A stretch of DNA of 64,000 nt from Seinonella peptonophila (GCF_900129355.1 NZ_FQVL01000002.1:310001-374000), one strand, 5' to 3'; counted from the first letter of the stretch, positions 1 through 7,665 are shown. Translations and numbers: made by a program. Notes: a model not told the origin generated them from the sequence alone.

Positions 1-247
1 GGTACTCATGACGGTTCCGTTTCCACGGGTCCTTATCCTCAAATTCCTCTTTTAAAATAAAATTAGCCAACCATTCAAGTTGGCTAGAATCAGGCCTTTC
101 ATTTTGTGGGTATTTTTCATTTCTCGGAACCTGGTCTATATATCCATCAATTAAATTCTGTATTTTCTCAACTCTAAACTCGCGATTAGATTCGTTCTCT
201 TGGATTAATCCATTCACATCTAATTTAAATCGCTCTTTATAGTCCAT
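1..247 (-). CDS. Phage hypothetical protein, C-terminus outside window
   Basis: An open frame starts at an ATG at 247 behind a GGAAGGAAGGG ribosome site and runs off the left edge with no stop. The visible 82 residues begin MDYKERFKLDV and are charged and hydrophilic, with no motif I recognise. It is the most downstream visible gene of the leftward phage operon, 17 bases after the sigma-like gene. Start and frame are well supported; function is unknown. Confidence 0.6.
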   Translation of the reverse strand, partial: MDYKERFKLDVNGLIQENESNREFRVEKIQNLIDGYIDQVPRNEKYPQNERPDSSQLEWLANFILKEEFEDKDPWKRNRHEY

Positions 248-264
248 CTCTTCACCCTTCCTTC

Positions 265-612
265 CTAGTAATCCCATTGCTTAAATATATCTGCTATTTT
301 CCTACATGCTGACTTGATCAATCTCTTAACTTGACGGGTTGATATATTCATAATTCGGGCTATTTCATGTATGTTACTGACTTGATCATATTTATAAATC
401 AGTACGTTATTTTCCAATGATGTCAACTCGGCTATTTGTATAGCTCGTTGTAGATCAATTAAAAAATCGTTTAATTCAGTCCGTTGATATCTTTGTTCAT
501 GAATTCGATGGATATTCATTAAGACCTTATGAACTCCTTTCCGTCCTCGAATTCGATACTTATAGTTAAAATTTCTCTCGTCTTGCCCTGGTACAAATCC
601 GCTTTTTCCCAT
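265..612 (-). CDS. Sigma-70 region 4-like HTH protein, probable phage late regulator
   Basis: A 115-residue basic protein. Residues about 65-110 (SLENNVLIYKYDQ, then IHEIARIMNISTRQVKRLI) form a sigma region 4/ArpU-like helix-turn-helix that would read promoter DNA. Phages of Gram-positive hosts often carry such a protein at the end of the early region to switch on late genes. That position fits here, since it lies downstream of all replication genes. There is no region 2, so it is not a complete sigma factor. The role is inferred from the HTH and the location. Confidence 0.6.
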   Translation of the reverse strand: MGKSGFVPGQDERNFNYKYRIRGRKGVHKVLMNIHRIHEQRYQRTELNDFLIDLQRAIQIAELTSLENNVLIYKYDQVSNIHEIARIMNISTRQVKRLIKSACRKIADIFKQWDY

Positions 613-663
613 ATTTACATCTCCTTTTCTGTTTGAATTCCATCCCCTAGTTCATCGAAGGGA

Positions 664-698
664 AAAGAAAAAAAGACTCAAGCGTATAAGCTGAGTCT
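664..698 (-). terminator. Rho-independent terminator after the dNMP kinase gene
   Basis: On the minus strand the arms AGACTCA and TGAGTCT enclose a short loop and are followed by an uninterrupted run of T. The hairpin begins inside the last codons of the kinase gene, so stop codon and terminator overlap. The two genes to its left therefore probably have their own promoter. Confidence 0.75.
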
Positions 699-1322
699 CC
701 TGTAATCCATGATTGAATTTACTTGATCTTTAAGATCATCAAGTGATCCCTCATTCTCAACTAAGAAATCATAAGTCATTACCTCTAACATCCGTTCCGT
801 TTCATCTCTTAACTGTTTCAAAGTACATTCATCACCACGTTCAATTATTCGGTCTATTCGCATTTCTAGTGGTGTCTCTATTTTGATCACCTTTACACCG
901 TGATCTTTAGCCCAAAGCCTTTCATTTGGCTGTCGGATATCGGTTATTACAAACTTAACTTCCTCTACCTCATCAAATAGGCTCAAATGGGTATTAATAT
1001 CTGCAACCATTAACTTAATCCAAATATCAGAATCAATCTTGCGGCATTCTTGTCCGAACCATTGATATAAACCACGATCCTTTGCAGTGGATTCTCCAAA
1101 TAAATCATTAGCGGTTATTTTCAATTTGGTACCAAATGCGAACTTGATATATCCGTAATTCTCGATCAAGTAATCTGCTACAGTATCCTTACCCGACCTT
1201 GCTTGCCCCATTAGACCTAAAATTCGAGTGTTTTGTTTTAATTTCAAATTAGTTGTATTCGCGCTATACTGCTCCATAAATTGTGGAACCAGTTTCTTAA
1301 AATCGATATCAAATTTATTCAT
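678..1322 (-). CDS. Deoxynucleoside monophosphate kinase, phage type
   Basis: A 214-residue P-loop kinase. The Walker A motif is GQARSGKDT at about residues 38-46, and a basic lid-like stretch (MRIDRIIERGDE) follows near 153-164. Phage dNMP kinases (T4 gene 1 family) convert dNMPs to dNDPs for viral DNA synthesis. Here it joins a dUTPase and a ribonucleotide reductase in one nucleotide-supply operon. The start overlaps the upstream methyltransferase stop by four bases, indicating translational coupling. The fold is clear; substrate range is inferred from family and context. Confidence 0.75.
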   Translation of the reverse strand: MNKFDIDFKKLVPQFMEQYSANTTNLKLKQNTRILGLMGQARSGKDTVADYLIENYGYIKFAFGTKLKITANDLFGESTAKDRGLYQWFGQECRKIDSDIWIKLMVADINTHLSLFDEVEEVKFVITDIRQPNERLWAKDHGVKVIKIETPLEMRIDRIIERGDECTLKQLRDETERMLEVMTYDFLVENEGSLDDLKDQVNSIMDYRRLSLYA

Positions 1323-2071
1323 CCTCTGATTCCTCCGTATCCAAATAAATTAAAAGCTGATTCTTTTTTTACTTTATATGCCAAACGGTAAAGACGACCC
1401 AAATCTACACAATCTATCAAATCTAAAGTACGAAAATAACATAATGCAAAATCTTTCATTTTTGCATCTATCTTCTGTACATAACTTTCCTTGTCAGATA
1501 AATCCATCCCCCAAAACAAACGATAATGTTCAATCATAATTTTGTTAACTTGTTGAACTCCTATTTTGGGAATCGTCATAAAAAAATAACCCTCCTCGAT
1601 TAATTGAAATATGTGAGGGAAAAACCTTGAAGGGTATCCATAAGGGTCAAGATCAATAACATTGAATTTTTGTTTTTCATAAATATAGTGATGAATTCTT
1701 TTGAAAGAATCACATTTCATTATCTTTAAATTAGGATTCTTTATTTGCTCTAATCTGCAAATTTTGGTTTGATCAATATCATGTGCAACCACTTCTCCAA
1801 ATTCCAGATACAACTTTGTTAAATTACCATTACCAGCGTGCGTTTCCAGAATTCGATATTGTTGATCCTTTGATAAAACCCTGTTAATCTGTTCTTTCTT
1901 CTCAATAGGATGGTGATGTTTATCGTTGTTTTTAGACTGGTGTAACCTTATATATTTGTGTTTCACACTGGATACTGTTGTATTTAAAACTTCTGCAATC
2001 TCTTTGTAGCTTTTATTTTCCACATCCTTCATTCTCAAAAGCTCTTTTGCTAACTTATCAGACCATTTCAT
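1319..2071 (-). CDS. HTH plus class I SAM methyltransferase with a Trm1-like motif
   Basis: A 250-residue protein. Residues 8-45 form a small helix-turn-helix (YKEIAEVLNTTVSSVKHKY). Residues about 70-240 are a Rossmann methyltransferase with motif I ILETHAGNGNLTKLYL and motif IV VIDLDPYGYPSRFF. The DPYGYP signature resembles DPFGSP of the tRNA guanine-26 dimethyltransferase Trm1 more than the DPPY of DNA adenine enzymes. Substrate could be phage DNA or an RNA; the HTH favours DNA. It overlaps the kinase gene by four bases and follows dut. Fold confident, target unknown. Confidence 0.6.
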   Translation of the reverse strand: MKWSDKLAKELLRMKDVENKSYKEIAEVLNTTVSSVKHKYIRLHQSKNNDKHHHPIEKKEQINRVLSKDQQYRILETHAGNGNLTKLYLEFGEVVAHDIDQTKICRLEQIKNPNLKIMKCDSFKRIHHYIYEKQKFNVIDLDPYGYPSRFFPHIFQLIEEGYFFMTIPKIGVQQVNKIMIEHYRLFWGMDLSDKESYVQKIDAKMKDFALCYFRTLDLIDCVDLGRLYRLAYKVKKESAFNLFGYGGIRG

Positions 2072-2101
2072 AATAAACGGACTTTTTCAATATTTGTTAA
2101 A

Positions 2102-2536
2102 TCAAACTCCAGTTGAACCAAAAGCCCCATCTCCTCTCACTGTATTCTCGATTTTGGCAACCTCTATGAATTCAACCTCTGGCAACTTTTGAACCACAAT
2201 CTGGGCGATTCGATCACCCGGATGAATGATAAAAGATGATTTTCCAAGGTTGGTTAAGATAACCCCAACCTCACCACGAAAATCACAATCAATTGTACCA
2301 GGCGAATTAAGGACAGTTACTTGGTTCTTTAGTGCGAGACCTGATCTTGGTCTAATTTGAATCTCATACCCTCCTGTTATCTCGAACGCTAACCCAGTAG
2401 GAACTAAACGAGTTTCCCCTGGTTTGATTACCATCAATTCATCAATTGCCGCTGACAAATCAAAACCAGCACTACCTATCGTTTGGCGTGCTGGTAATTG
2501 GGCATTTGGATGTAATTTTCTCACTTTTATTTTCAT
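2102..2536 (-). CDS. dut: dUTP diphosphatase (trimeric dUTPase)
   Basis: Hydrolyses dUTP to dUMP and pyrophosphate, keeping uracil out of phage DNA and feeding dTMP synthesis. All five motifs of the trimeric family are present in 144 residues: GSAGFDL, RPRSGLA, GTIDCDFRGEVGV, GDRIAQIVV, and the C-terminal RGDGAFGSTG that closes over the nucleotide. The length is normal. The start codon overlaps the stop of the small upstream ORF (ATGA), so it is probably coupled to it. It sits between the reductase and methyltransferase genes of the phage operon. Confidence 0.93.
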   Translation of the reverse strand: MKIKVRKLHPNAQLPARQTIGSAGFDLSAAIDELMVIKPGETRLVPTGLAFEITGGYEIQIRPRSGLALKNQVTVLNSPGTIDCDFRGEVGVILTNLGKSSFIIHPGDRIAQIVVQKLPEVEFIEVAKIENTVRGDGAFGSTGV

Positions 2537-2697
2537 GCACTCACCTTTCCTTTCCGTTCGATTTTCTTGATCTTACGAGGTTTCTCATAAGATAGATCAG
2601 GATCAAATTTAACTGACCCGAACATCGTTCCAACCACTTTATCAACATCAATTTCACCCGAATTATAAAGATCGTAAAGCTCACTATAATTTGTCAT
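2533..2697 (-). CDS. Small phage protein, 54 residues
   Basis: A short ORF with a strong AAAGGAG ribosome site eight bases before its ATG. The product begins MTNYSELYDLYNSGEIDVDK and has a very basic tail rich in lysine. Its stop overlaps the dut start codon, so it belongs to the same transcript and probably helps set dut translation. I do not recognise a family. Confidence 0.6.
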   Translation of the reverse strand: MTNYSELYDLYNSGEIDVDKVVGTMFGSVKFDPDLSYEKPRKIKKIERKGKVSA

Positions 2698-2723
2698 CTA
2701 TCATTTCTCCTTTGTTTTTGGAT

Positions 2724-2757
2724 ATAAAAAGAACCAAACTTTTTAGTCTGGTTCTTA
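2724..2757 (-). terminator. Terminator after the ribonucleotide reductase gene
   Basis: On the minus strand AAGAACCAGAC pairs with GTTTGGTTCTT across a short A-rich loop, followed by TTTTTATAT. The stem starts at the reductase stop codon. It separates the reductase transcript from the small ORF-dut-methyltransferase-kinase group. Confidence 0.75.
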
Positions 2758-4995
2758 GCGAATCGGACATGCTCCACCTTCGCAATCATCTATGAGATTC
2801 TCGTCATCTTCACTCACAAGATTAAAGCCTGTAATTTCCCAAGGTTTCTTTTTGATTTTTGCGCTCATTTCCTCATACTGCTCTTTTGTAATCTCTTCAA
2901 GCGGCATTTGTGGGTAGGTTCCCACGGCATGAGGTAACAGGGAAGTAGATTTGATTACTCCTTTGTATTGGTCAAGAATCTGGGCTATTTCCTCAATCTT
3001 GTCTTCCTCTTTGCCCTCCTCCTGCTTGAATGTCAAAGTTGCGGATACTGCATTATCTGACCAATAATTAGCCAATAACGCCTGGTTTGCAGCTTGTTCT
3101 TGTAACGGAACCTCTCCAGAACCTTTGAAACCTTCTAAATGGGCTGTTGGTGCAGCGATTGGGAAACTGAATACAAGAGTATTCGAATCATAAATCGGGT
3201 TCCCATTTTGGTCTACACCTTGATAAACGGGCTCGTGATCATAACCACATTCTTTCAGCATTTGGACAATAGGAGCATTTGCAGCAACCCGAATTCTACG
3301 AATCATGTACTTTGACCAATGGTGATGAATTCCAGCAGAAACGCCCATAAGTAAAGACAATGTCCCAGAGGGTTTAACTGTTGTAACTTTTATTGATGGT
3401 TCTGCTTCTAACTCATAGGCTTGTTCCAAATTATATATTTGCACCCATCTATACATACTGTCTAAATAGTACCTTATTCCAGGATCGTCAATTGATTCAA
3501 ATTTCATTAATAACCAATCAGTAAATCCTGTTATTCCTACTCCTAACCGTCTATGATGGTATACTACATCTCTAGTAGCTTCCCACTCATAAGGACGGAA
3601 TGTGACTCTATACGCAAATCGAGCTGCTAATTTACAAACTTCCTCGCAGAGTGTTCGAGGTTCTTTCCCACTTGAAATCAACTCATGGATTTTAGGTATA
3701 TTGATTTCAAATAGGTTACATGGTGAGGCATTAGGCAAGGTGATTTCCCCACACGGATTAAAGCCTTCAACCTCTTTATCAATCCCCTCTTGATAACCAT
3801 CTGCAATTCGCCCATAATTACGGGACAAATTGATATTTGTATATCCAGGCTCCCCATTGTAGTAAATATTCTTAGCCAATTCCCTGAGCGTTTCTAAATC
3901 AGTTTCTTCACTAACATCCACACTATTATTACTAGCCCAACGCCATTGAGAGGCAATTTGATTCTTTTCTAGGTTGTAGTTTTTGGACTCCACGAAATCC
4001 TTGCCCTCTTGATCACCAATTAGAATTAAAGCAGTACGGCGTACATTTCCAGCCACAACACAACATCCGATATTCTGGATAATATCGCCCCAATCAACGG
4101 AGGTTAATTTCTCCCCTACTCGATTGTTTAGGATTTCATTTACTCTCTGTAACATTTGAACCAATGGTGCAGGACCCGAAGCAATACCACCAAATCCTTT
4201 AATTTCGGTTCCTCTCGCGCGAATACGGGATAAATCAATTACAATATTAGATGAACTACCTATAAAATGACTATCAATAACTAGACTTAACGCTCTTACC
4301 CATCCTTCACGGGAATCTTTGATTGATAAAATGGGACTATCAAAATTCATAAATTCGAAATTAGATACAACACCCAAAGGCTTCAATTCACTGTTATAAT
4401 CTGGGTGATGAGTTATACATTCAAAAGTTATATTTACTTTTCGGGCTACTTTAGGCATTTGCTCCACATTTTTTTGTTGAACATTAACCCCTACTCCACC
4501 TCCCAGCATTGAGTTATCAAAGGTGAAAGCAGCAGCAAAAGAGGGAAGAGGGGTATTAGGTAAGCCTAATACAGGCTTAATTTTAGAATCCCCATAAGGT
4601 TGAGGACGCATTGATACAAACCAGCAATTATTCTCAGCGGCTCCAACACGCTCAGCAAATTCCGTACCAGTCATCCACAATCCGCGACCAGGTGGACATA
4701 TTACCAAATTAAAAAAGAGATGATAAAACCGCTTCATCTCCTTTACTAGCTCTTCTTTTCGGTTGTCAGTCCATTTCCCAATTTCTTTTAATCGGTTAGC
4801 TTCAATATTAAAATTCCCTTCTGTGACTCGGTGACATGTTTCCCACCATTGTTCCATGGTGCCGTTCGGTTTCTTGCGTGAATAGGTTCGTAAGTAAACT
4901 ACATAACCTAAACCATCAAACCCCCAATCAGGATTTTTTCCTTTATATTGACTAATGAATGATTCCGGTAAACTAATTAATTTTTTCATCTGCAT
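2755..4995 (-). CDS. nrdJ: Adenosylcobalamin-dependent ribonucleoside-triphosphate reductase (class II)
   Basis: Reduces ribonucleoside triphosphates to dNTPs with a radical made from vitamin B12, needing neither oxygen nor a second subunit. The 746 residues match the monomeric Lactobacillus leichmannii type in length. Visible signatures are AENNCWFVSMRP around the first active-site cysteine, GGGVGVN, FNPCGEITLP with the catalytic cysteine and glutamate, and a C-terminal CEGGACPIR tail whose cysteines (738, 743) recycle the active-site disulfide. No intein or intron interrupts it. A GGAGG site precedes the start; ATG codons at residues 1 and 3 are both possible. It dominates the nucleotide-supply part of the prophage. 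Confidence 0.93.
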   Translation of the reverse strand: MQMKKLISLPESFISQYKGKNPDWGFDGLGYVVYLRTYSRKKPNGTMEQWWETCHRVTEGNFNIEANRLKEIGKWTDNRKEELVKEMKRFYHLFFNLVICPPGRGLWMTGTEFAERVGAAENNCWFVSMRPQPYGDSKIKPVLGLPNTPLPSFAAAFTFDNSMLGGGVGVNVQQKNVEQMPKVARKVNITFECITHHPDYNSELKPLGVVSNFEFMNFDSPILSIKDSREGWVRALSLVIDSHFIGSSSNIVIDLSRIRARGTEIKGFGGIASGPAPLVQMLQRVNEILNNRVGEKLTSVDWGDIIQNIGCCVVAGNVRRTALILIGDQEGKDFVESKNYNLEKNQIASQWRWASNNSVDVSEETDLETLRELAKNIYYNGEPGYTNINLSRNYGRIADGYQEGIDKEVEGFNPCGEITLPNASPCNLFEINIPKIHELISSGKEPRTLCEEVCKLAARFAYRVTFRPYEWEATRDVVYHHRRLGVGITGFTDWLLMKFESIDDPGIRYYLDSMYRWVQIYNLEQAYELEAEPSIKVTTVKPSGTLSLLMGVSAGIHHHWSKYMIRRIRVAANAPIVQMLKECGYDHEPVYQGVDQNGNPIYDSNTLVFSFPIAAPTAHLEGFKGSGEVPLQEQAANQALLANYWSDNAVSATLTFKQEEGKEEDKIEEIAQILDQYKGVIKSTSLLPHAVGTYPQMPLEEITKEQYEEMSAKIKKKPWEITGFNLVSEDDENLIDDCEGGACPIR

Positions 4996-5000
4996 TCCTC

Positions 5001-5525
5001 CTAATCTTGTTTTATTAAAATAATTGCAGGGCCTTCAATGTTAATTTCTTCTTGATAAGTAGTAATTATGGCATTGCTATGAGGCTCTATAAAAATGGTA
5101 CTGACTCCTTCTCTCTTTTCAAGCTCTTCAGATATTTCCTTTGTTGAGTAATCTTTCAGCGGTGTTGTATTGCATATCAAATTTCCGAAAAATTTATTAC
5201 GTAAATATCTGTCCCTATCGCTTTTAAAGTCATCACTCATGGTATTCAAATCCACTGTCCATTCCTGTTTATCTAGCTCTAAAACAACCTCTTCAACACG
5301 CTCCATTCCGTGATGAATATGAATATATTCAAGACAATCTTGAATTGACTGCATGTTGAAGCCTCTTTTTTCTATTACATCTTTTGCCTCTGCTTCTGTC
5401 GCTCTATACTCAACCATTAACCACTTTACAAACTCATCAGTCGTCATTACATCAGAAACAAAATCGTCTACAATGGATGAAAATACAATCCATTTTCCGT
5501 TTTGTTCCACGTTAAATCTGGGCAT
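5001..5525 (-). CDS. Phage protein of unknown function, 174 residues
   Basis: A soluble acidic protein beginning MPRFNVEQNGKWIVF, with a helical middle and a beta-rich hydrophobic end (GPAIILIKQD). I recognise no domain. It lies immediately upstream of the reductase gene, five bases apart, and its start overlaps the stop of the 82-residue gene before it, so it is co-transcribed with both. Confidence 0.6.
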   Translation of the reverse strand: MPRFNVEQNGKWIVFSSIVDDFVSDVMTTDEFVKWLMVEYRATEAEAKDVIEKRGFNMQSIQDCLEYIHIHHGMERVEEVVLELDKQEWTVDLNTMSDDFKSDRDRYLRNKFFGNLICNTTPLKDYSTKEISEELEKREGVSTIFIEPHSNAIITTYQEEINIEGPAIILIKQD

Positions 5526-5773
5526 TATTTATCCTCCTCTGATTCATACTCCATTCCATGCTTAACCTTAGCGTCATGGATCGCCCTTGAAACCACTCCA
5601 TCTACAAAGTGACCAAACAGTGTTTTAGGCATATACTTATCAGGCTTAACCTCTCTGAGCGTCTTTCCGTCTTTAGTAGTTTGATTACCAGCAATAAGAA
5701 TCCCAATATCTTCAAAGAGTGGTGTTAGTGGGGATTCTTCTAATTTCTCGTTTGTCTCGCGTTGCTTTTTCAT
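5525..5773 (-). CDS. Phage protein of unknown function, 82 residues
   Basis: A small charged protein (MKKQRETNEKLEESPL, ending ESEEDK). There is no recognisable motif; the middle part GNQTTKDGKTLREVKPDKY looks like an exposed linker. Both ends overlap neighbours by one to four bases, the usual picture for a tightly packed phage operon. Confidence 0.55.
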   Translation of the reverse strand: MKKQRETNEKLEESPLTPLFEDIGILIAGNQTTKDGKTLREVKPDKYMPKTLFGHFVDGVVSRAIHDAKVKHGMEYESEEDK

Positions 5774-6063
5774 GAGTATAATCCTTTCTCTAATCTCTCA
5801 GATAGTAATAACATTGCTTGGCTAACAGCTTCTGTCAATTGCGCCAATTCTTCGAATGTCAATTGGTCGATAATTTCACTCAAATCATCAAAATCCATTG
5901 AAGGCGTTAATCCTTCCCAAACAATCATTTTAATATCCTGAGTTGTATAATAACTGGATTCCTCTTTTAGAATTCCTTTAACGTTTAGGGTAAGAATAGT
6001 CCAAAGATTATAACTTAAATATCTGGGTTCATCTAACATTACCAAGATTTTTTCACTGCTCAT
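5770..6063 (-). CDS. Phage protein of unknown function, 97 residues
   Basis: An acidic, mostly helical protein with a C-terminal amphipathic stretch (IIDQLTFEELAQLTEAVSQ). Its ribosome site GGAGG lies in the last codons of the Acb2-like gene, so translation of the two is likely linked. I recognise no family. Because it is coupled to an anti-defence gene it deserves a homology search as a partner protein. Confidence 0.55.
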   Translation of the reverse strand: MSSEKILVMLDEPRYLSYNLWTILTLNVKGILKEESSYYTTQDIKMIVWEGLTPSMDFDDLSEIIDQLTFEELAQLTEAVSQAMLLLSERLEKGLYS

Positions 6064-6068
6064 TCACT

Positions 6069-6239
6069 TTAACCTCCTTCTCTAATTTTCTCATTTTTAT
6101 TAATGCAAACAGCGGCCCACATGACAGCCTCTTCAAGTTTGGTTAAGGTTAGGGATTTTTCACGGCTATTCGGTAAGAGTTCAATGACTACCTTCATCAG
6201 TTTGTCGGATTCCTCTTTCAATATTTGCATTTTATCCAT
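6069..6239 (-). CDS. Acb2/Tad1 hairpin-domain protein, cyclic-oligonucleotide sponge (anti-CBASS)
   Basis: A 56-residue ORF with an AAGGAG site eight bases before its ATG. The core PNSREKSLTLTKLEEAVMW matches the conserved helical hairpin of the Acb2/Tad1 family as I recall it (SREKxLALTKLEEAxMWAN). Acb2 proteins of phages bind cyclic di- and trinucleotide messengers and block CBASS, some also Thoeris, by sequestering the signal. The protein is short, so only the hairpin domain is present. It heads the operon leading to the 97-, 82- and 174-residue genes and the reductase. Identification rests on the motif alone; binding is inferred. Confidence 0.72.
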   Translation of the reverse strand: MDKMQILKEESDKLMKVVIELLPNSREKSLTLTKLEEAVMWAAVCINKNEKIREGG

Positions 6240-6373
6240 ACATATCAACTCCTTATAAAATTAAGAGACTTCGTACCAAGCAACATGAGTTCCATTAGTG
6301 CTTTTTAGACACCAAAAACGCCACAGACAAGCCTTGTTTATCAAGTCCATGACGTTTTTGGTACTTGCAACCC
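6240..6373. other. Structured leader region before the Acb2-like gene
   Basis: No convincing gene lies here apart from the tail of the small ORF at 6374-6499. The region has a distant inverted repeat, ACCAAAAACG near 6310 and CGTTTTTGGT near 6352, enclosing about 32 bases, then the large palindrome at 6365. It lies directly upstream of the Acb2-like ORF on the minus strand, and a terminator at 6521-6546 cuts off upstream transcription, so a promoter and leader are expected here. I could not fix a promoter. Confidence 0.45.
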
Positions 6374-6386
6374 CTAGGGGTTGCAA
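6365..6386. repeat. Perfect 22-bp palindrome
   Basis: Two 11-base arms, TTGCAACCCCT and AGGGGTTGCAA, meet with no loop. It is GC-richer than its surroundings and lacks a T run, so it is not a terminator. It may be a protein-binding site (repressor, replication initiator) controlling the Acb2-like operon. Confidence 0.6.
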
Positions 6387-6499
6387 ACGAGCACCACTAT
6401 TCCAATCATTAAAAAAACAAGTAATAAATTAAGCCAAATAAGCATTAAAAACATGAAGATATTTATTAGAACGTCAATCCACTCTTTCAATCTGCTCAA
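6374..6499 (-). CDS. Possible single-pass membrane microprotein, 41 residues
   Basis: A TTG-initiated frame behind a GGGGTGG sequence. A charged start (SRLKEWIDV) is followed by about 28 hydrophobic residues (ending LMIGIVVLVC), the layout of a one-helix membrane protein. The stop lies inside the 22-bp palindrome. T-rich DNA can produce such frames by chance, so this is tentative. Confidence 0.3.
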   Translation of the reverse strand: MSRLKEWIDVLINIFMFLMLIWLNLLLVFLMIGIVVLVCNP

Positions 6500-6520
6500 A
6501 CAACCACCCCATTTAGAAAC

Positions 6521-6546
6521 TAAAAAGGACGCTTTAATTTGCGTCC
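6521..6546 (-). terminator. Rho-independent terminator
   Basis: On the minus strand GGACGC and GCGTCC pair around an eight-base AT loop holding the stop codon of the 6534 gene, followed by TTTTTA. It ends the transcript coming from the resolvase side. Confidence 0.8.
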
Positions 6547-6755
6547 TGTTCCTCTTTAAACTCTCTTAATACATCGCAGATTATATTAAAAGTTTCATCC
6601 ACCCGATCAGGTTCGTGGAACAACATACTCCATAACTTGATTTTGATTTCTAATTTTTTCTGTTGGTATCGCTCGTGGTTCCTTGCTACATCAATATCAA
6701 ACTGCTCAGGGTTAAATTCATATTTGCTTGAACCCATATTTGATTGTTTCTTCAT
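6534..6755 (-). CDS. Phage protein of unknown function, about 73 residues
   Basis: The start is placed at the ATG at 6755 because GGGGG lies six bases before it; an earlier in-frame ATG at 6788 has no ribosome site. The product is helical and charged (RNHERYQQKKLEIKIKLW) and ends in an acidic tail EEQDAN. It overlaps the preceding gene and is the last before a terminator. No family recognised. Confidence 0.5.
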   Translation of the reverse strand: MKKQSNMGSSKYEFNPEQFDIDVARNHERYQQKKLEIKIKLWSMLFHEPDRVDETFNIICDVLREFKEEQDAN

Positions 6756-6963
6756 TTTCATCCCCCGATCTATCCCGAAGCACGGCAAAAAACATTAGAT
6801 TCTCATACATTTTTATTGGGCGTGATTCCCCATCTTGTATATCTTTAATTTCAATGTTTGAAAAAGCTACCTGTTTATTGAATCTCAACTCTAGATATGA
6901 ATTCACAATTTGATAGATATCACCTATATCAAGCTCAATGAACTCTTTTAGTTCTTTTTCCAT
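6718..6963 (-). CDS. Phage protein of unknown function, 81 residues
   Basis: Begins MEKELKEFIELDIGDIYQIV; alternating hydrophobic and charged residues suggest a compact alpha/beta fold, but I recognise no motif. The start codon abuts the resolvase gene stop, and the 3' end overlaps the next gene, so expression is probably coupled. Confidence 0.5.
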   Translation of the reverse strand: MEKELKEFIELDIGDIYQIVNSYLELRFNKQVAFSNIEIKDIQDGESRPIKMYENLMFFAVLRDRSGDENEETIKYGFKQI

Positions 6964-7418
6964 TAGTTATCATCCTCCCCAATCAAAAAAGCGATACACA
7001 CAGCACATGCATCACTTTCATCTTCGTTTTCAAATTGATAGTTACCTAACATCTGACTAACAACCTTCTGAACTTCTTCTTTGCTTGCCTTTCCTGTTCC
7101 AGCTACCCGTTTCTTAATAGTCGTAGGAGGCAATTCTTTAACCTCACAATCCAAGATACTATAAACAGCTCCTACAACCCTCTGGATCGCCTTTGTAGCC
7201 TGATTATGACGTACATACCCAGACTCAATAACTACTACATCAATATCATAGTCCAGTATCAACCGTGATATATGATATTGAATTCGTTTTAATTTCTGGG
7301 TTAAAGTATGTTTGGGCTTGGCTTTAATGTGACCCACTTCAAGTAATTTATAAACCCCTTTCTTAGCCTCAATCACGGCATAGCCGGGAGATGAAAGAGA
7401 TAAATCTAAGCCTAGCAT
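6963..7418 (-). CDS. RuvC-like Holliday junction resolvase
   Basis: Cuts four-way DNA junctions made during phage replication and recombination. RNase H-fold acidic residues are visible in order: the aspartate of GLDLSLSSPGYAVIE, the glutamate of VVVIESGYV, and the aspartate pair of EDESDACAVCIAF, with the LPPTTIKKRVAGTGKASKEE stretch typical of RuvC proteins. About 151 residues from the ATG at 7418, near bacterial RuvC length. A longer TTG-initiated form from 7457 is possible, but its ribosome site would touch the start codon. It sits with the nuclease and polymerase genes. Confidence 0.85.
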   Translation of the reverse strand: MLGLDLSLSSPGYAVIEAKKGVYKLLEVGHIKAKPKHTLTQKLKRIQYHISRLILDYDIDVVVIESGYVRHNQATKAIQRVVGAVYSILDCEVKELPPTTIKKRVAGTGKASKEEVQKVVSQMLGNYQFENEDESDACAVCIAFLIGEDDN

Positions 7419-7428
7419 TATGATGTTA

Positions 7429-7665
7429 TCAACCCCTCTCCCAATGTCGAACCACAATTCCTTTTTTAAATGGAACCTCTTTACATGTTGATCTTTTCGA
7501 ATCTAACCACTCATGCCAGTAGTATTTACCCTCCGTTTGAAACTCTGATTTATATACAATCTGCCTTGCTTCTTCTTCAGATTCAGCAATCACAATAAAC
7601 TCACTATCTTCCTCATAATCCCAATCTAACCGACCCAAACAGTATAATTTATTCAACCCACTCAC
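7429..7665 (-). CDS. Phage protein of unknown function, 78 residues
   Basis: A GTG start is the likely first codon. The sequence GLNKLYCLGRLDWDYEEDSEF followed by ESEEEARQIVYKSEF resembles small conserved phage proteins with a beta strand-helix pattern in which an EEA helix follows a strand. No function is known to me. The 3' end overlaps the 5' extension of the resolvase frame. Confidence 0.5.
   Translation of the reverse strand: MSGLNKLYCLGRLDWDYEEDSEFIVIAESEEEARQIVYKSEFQTEGKYYWHEWLDSKRSTCKEVPFKKGIVVRHWERG

Noticed and set aside
3602-3793. Plus-strand frame inside the ribonucleotide reductase gene
   Set aside because: Antisense shadow of a strongly conserved gene.
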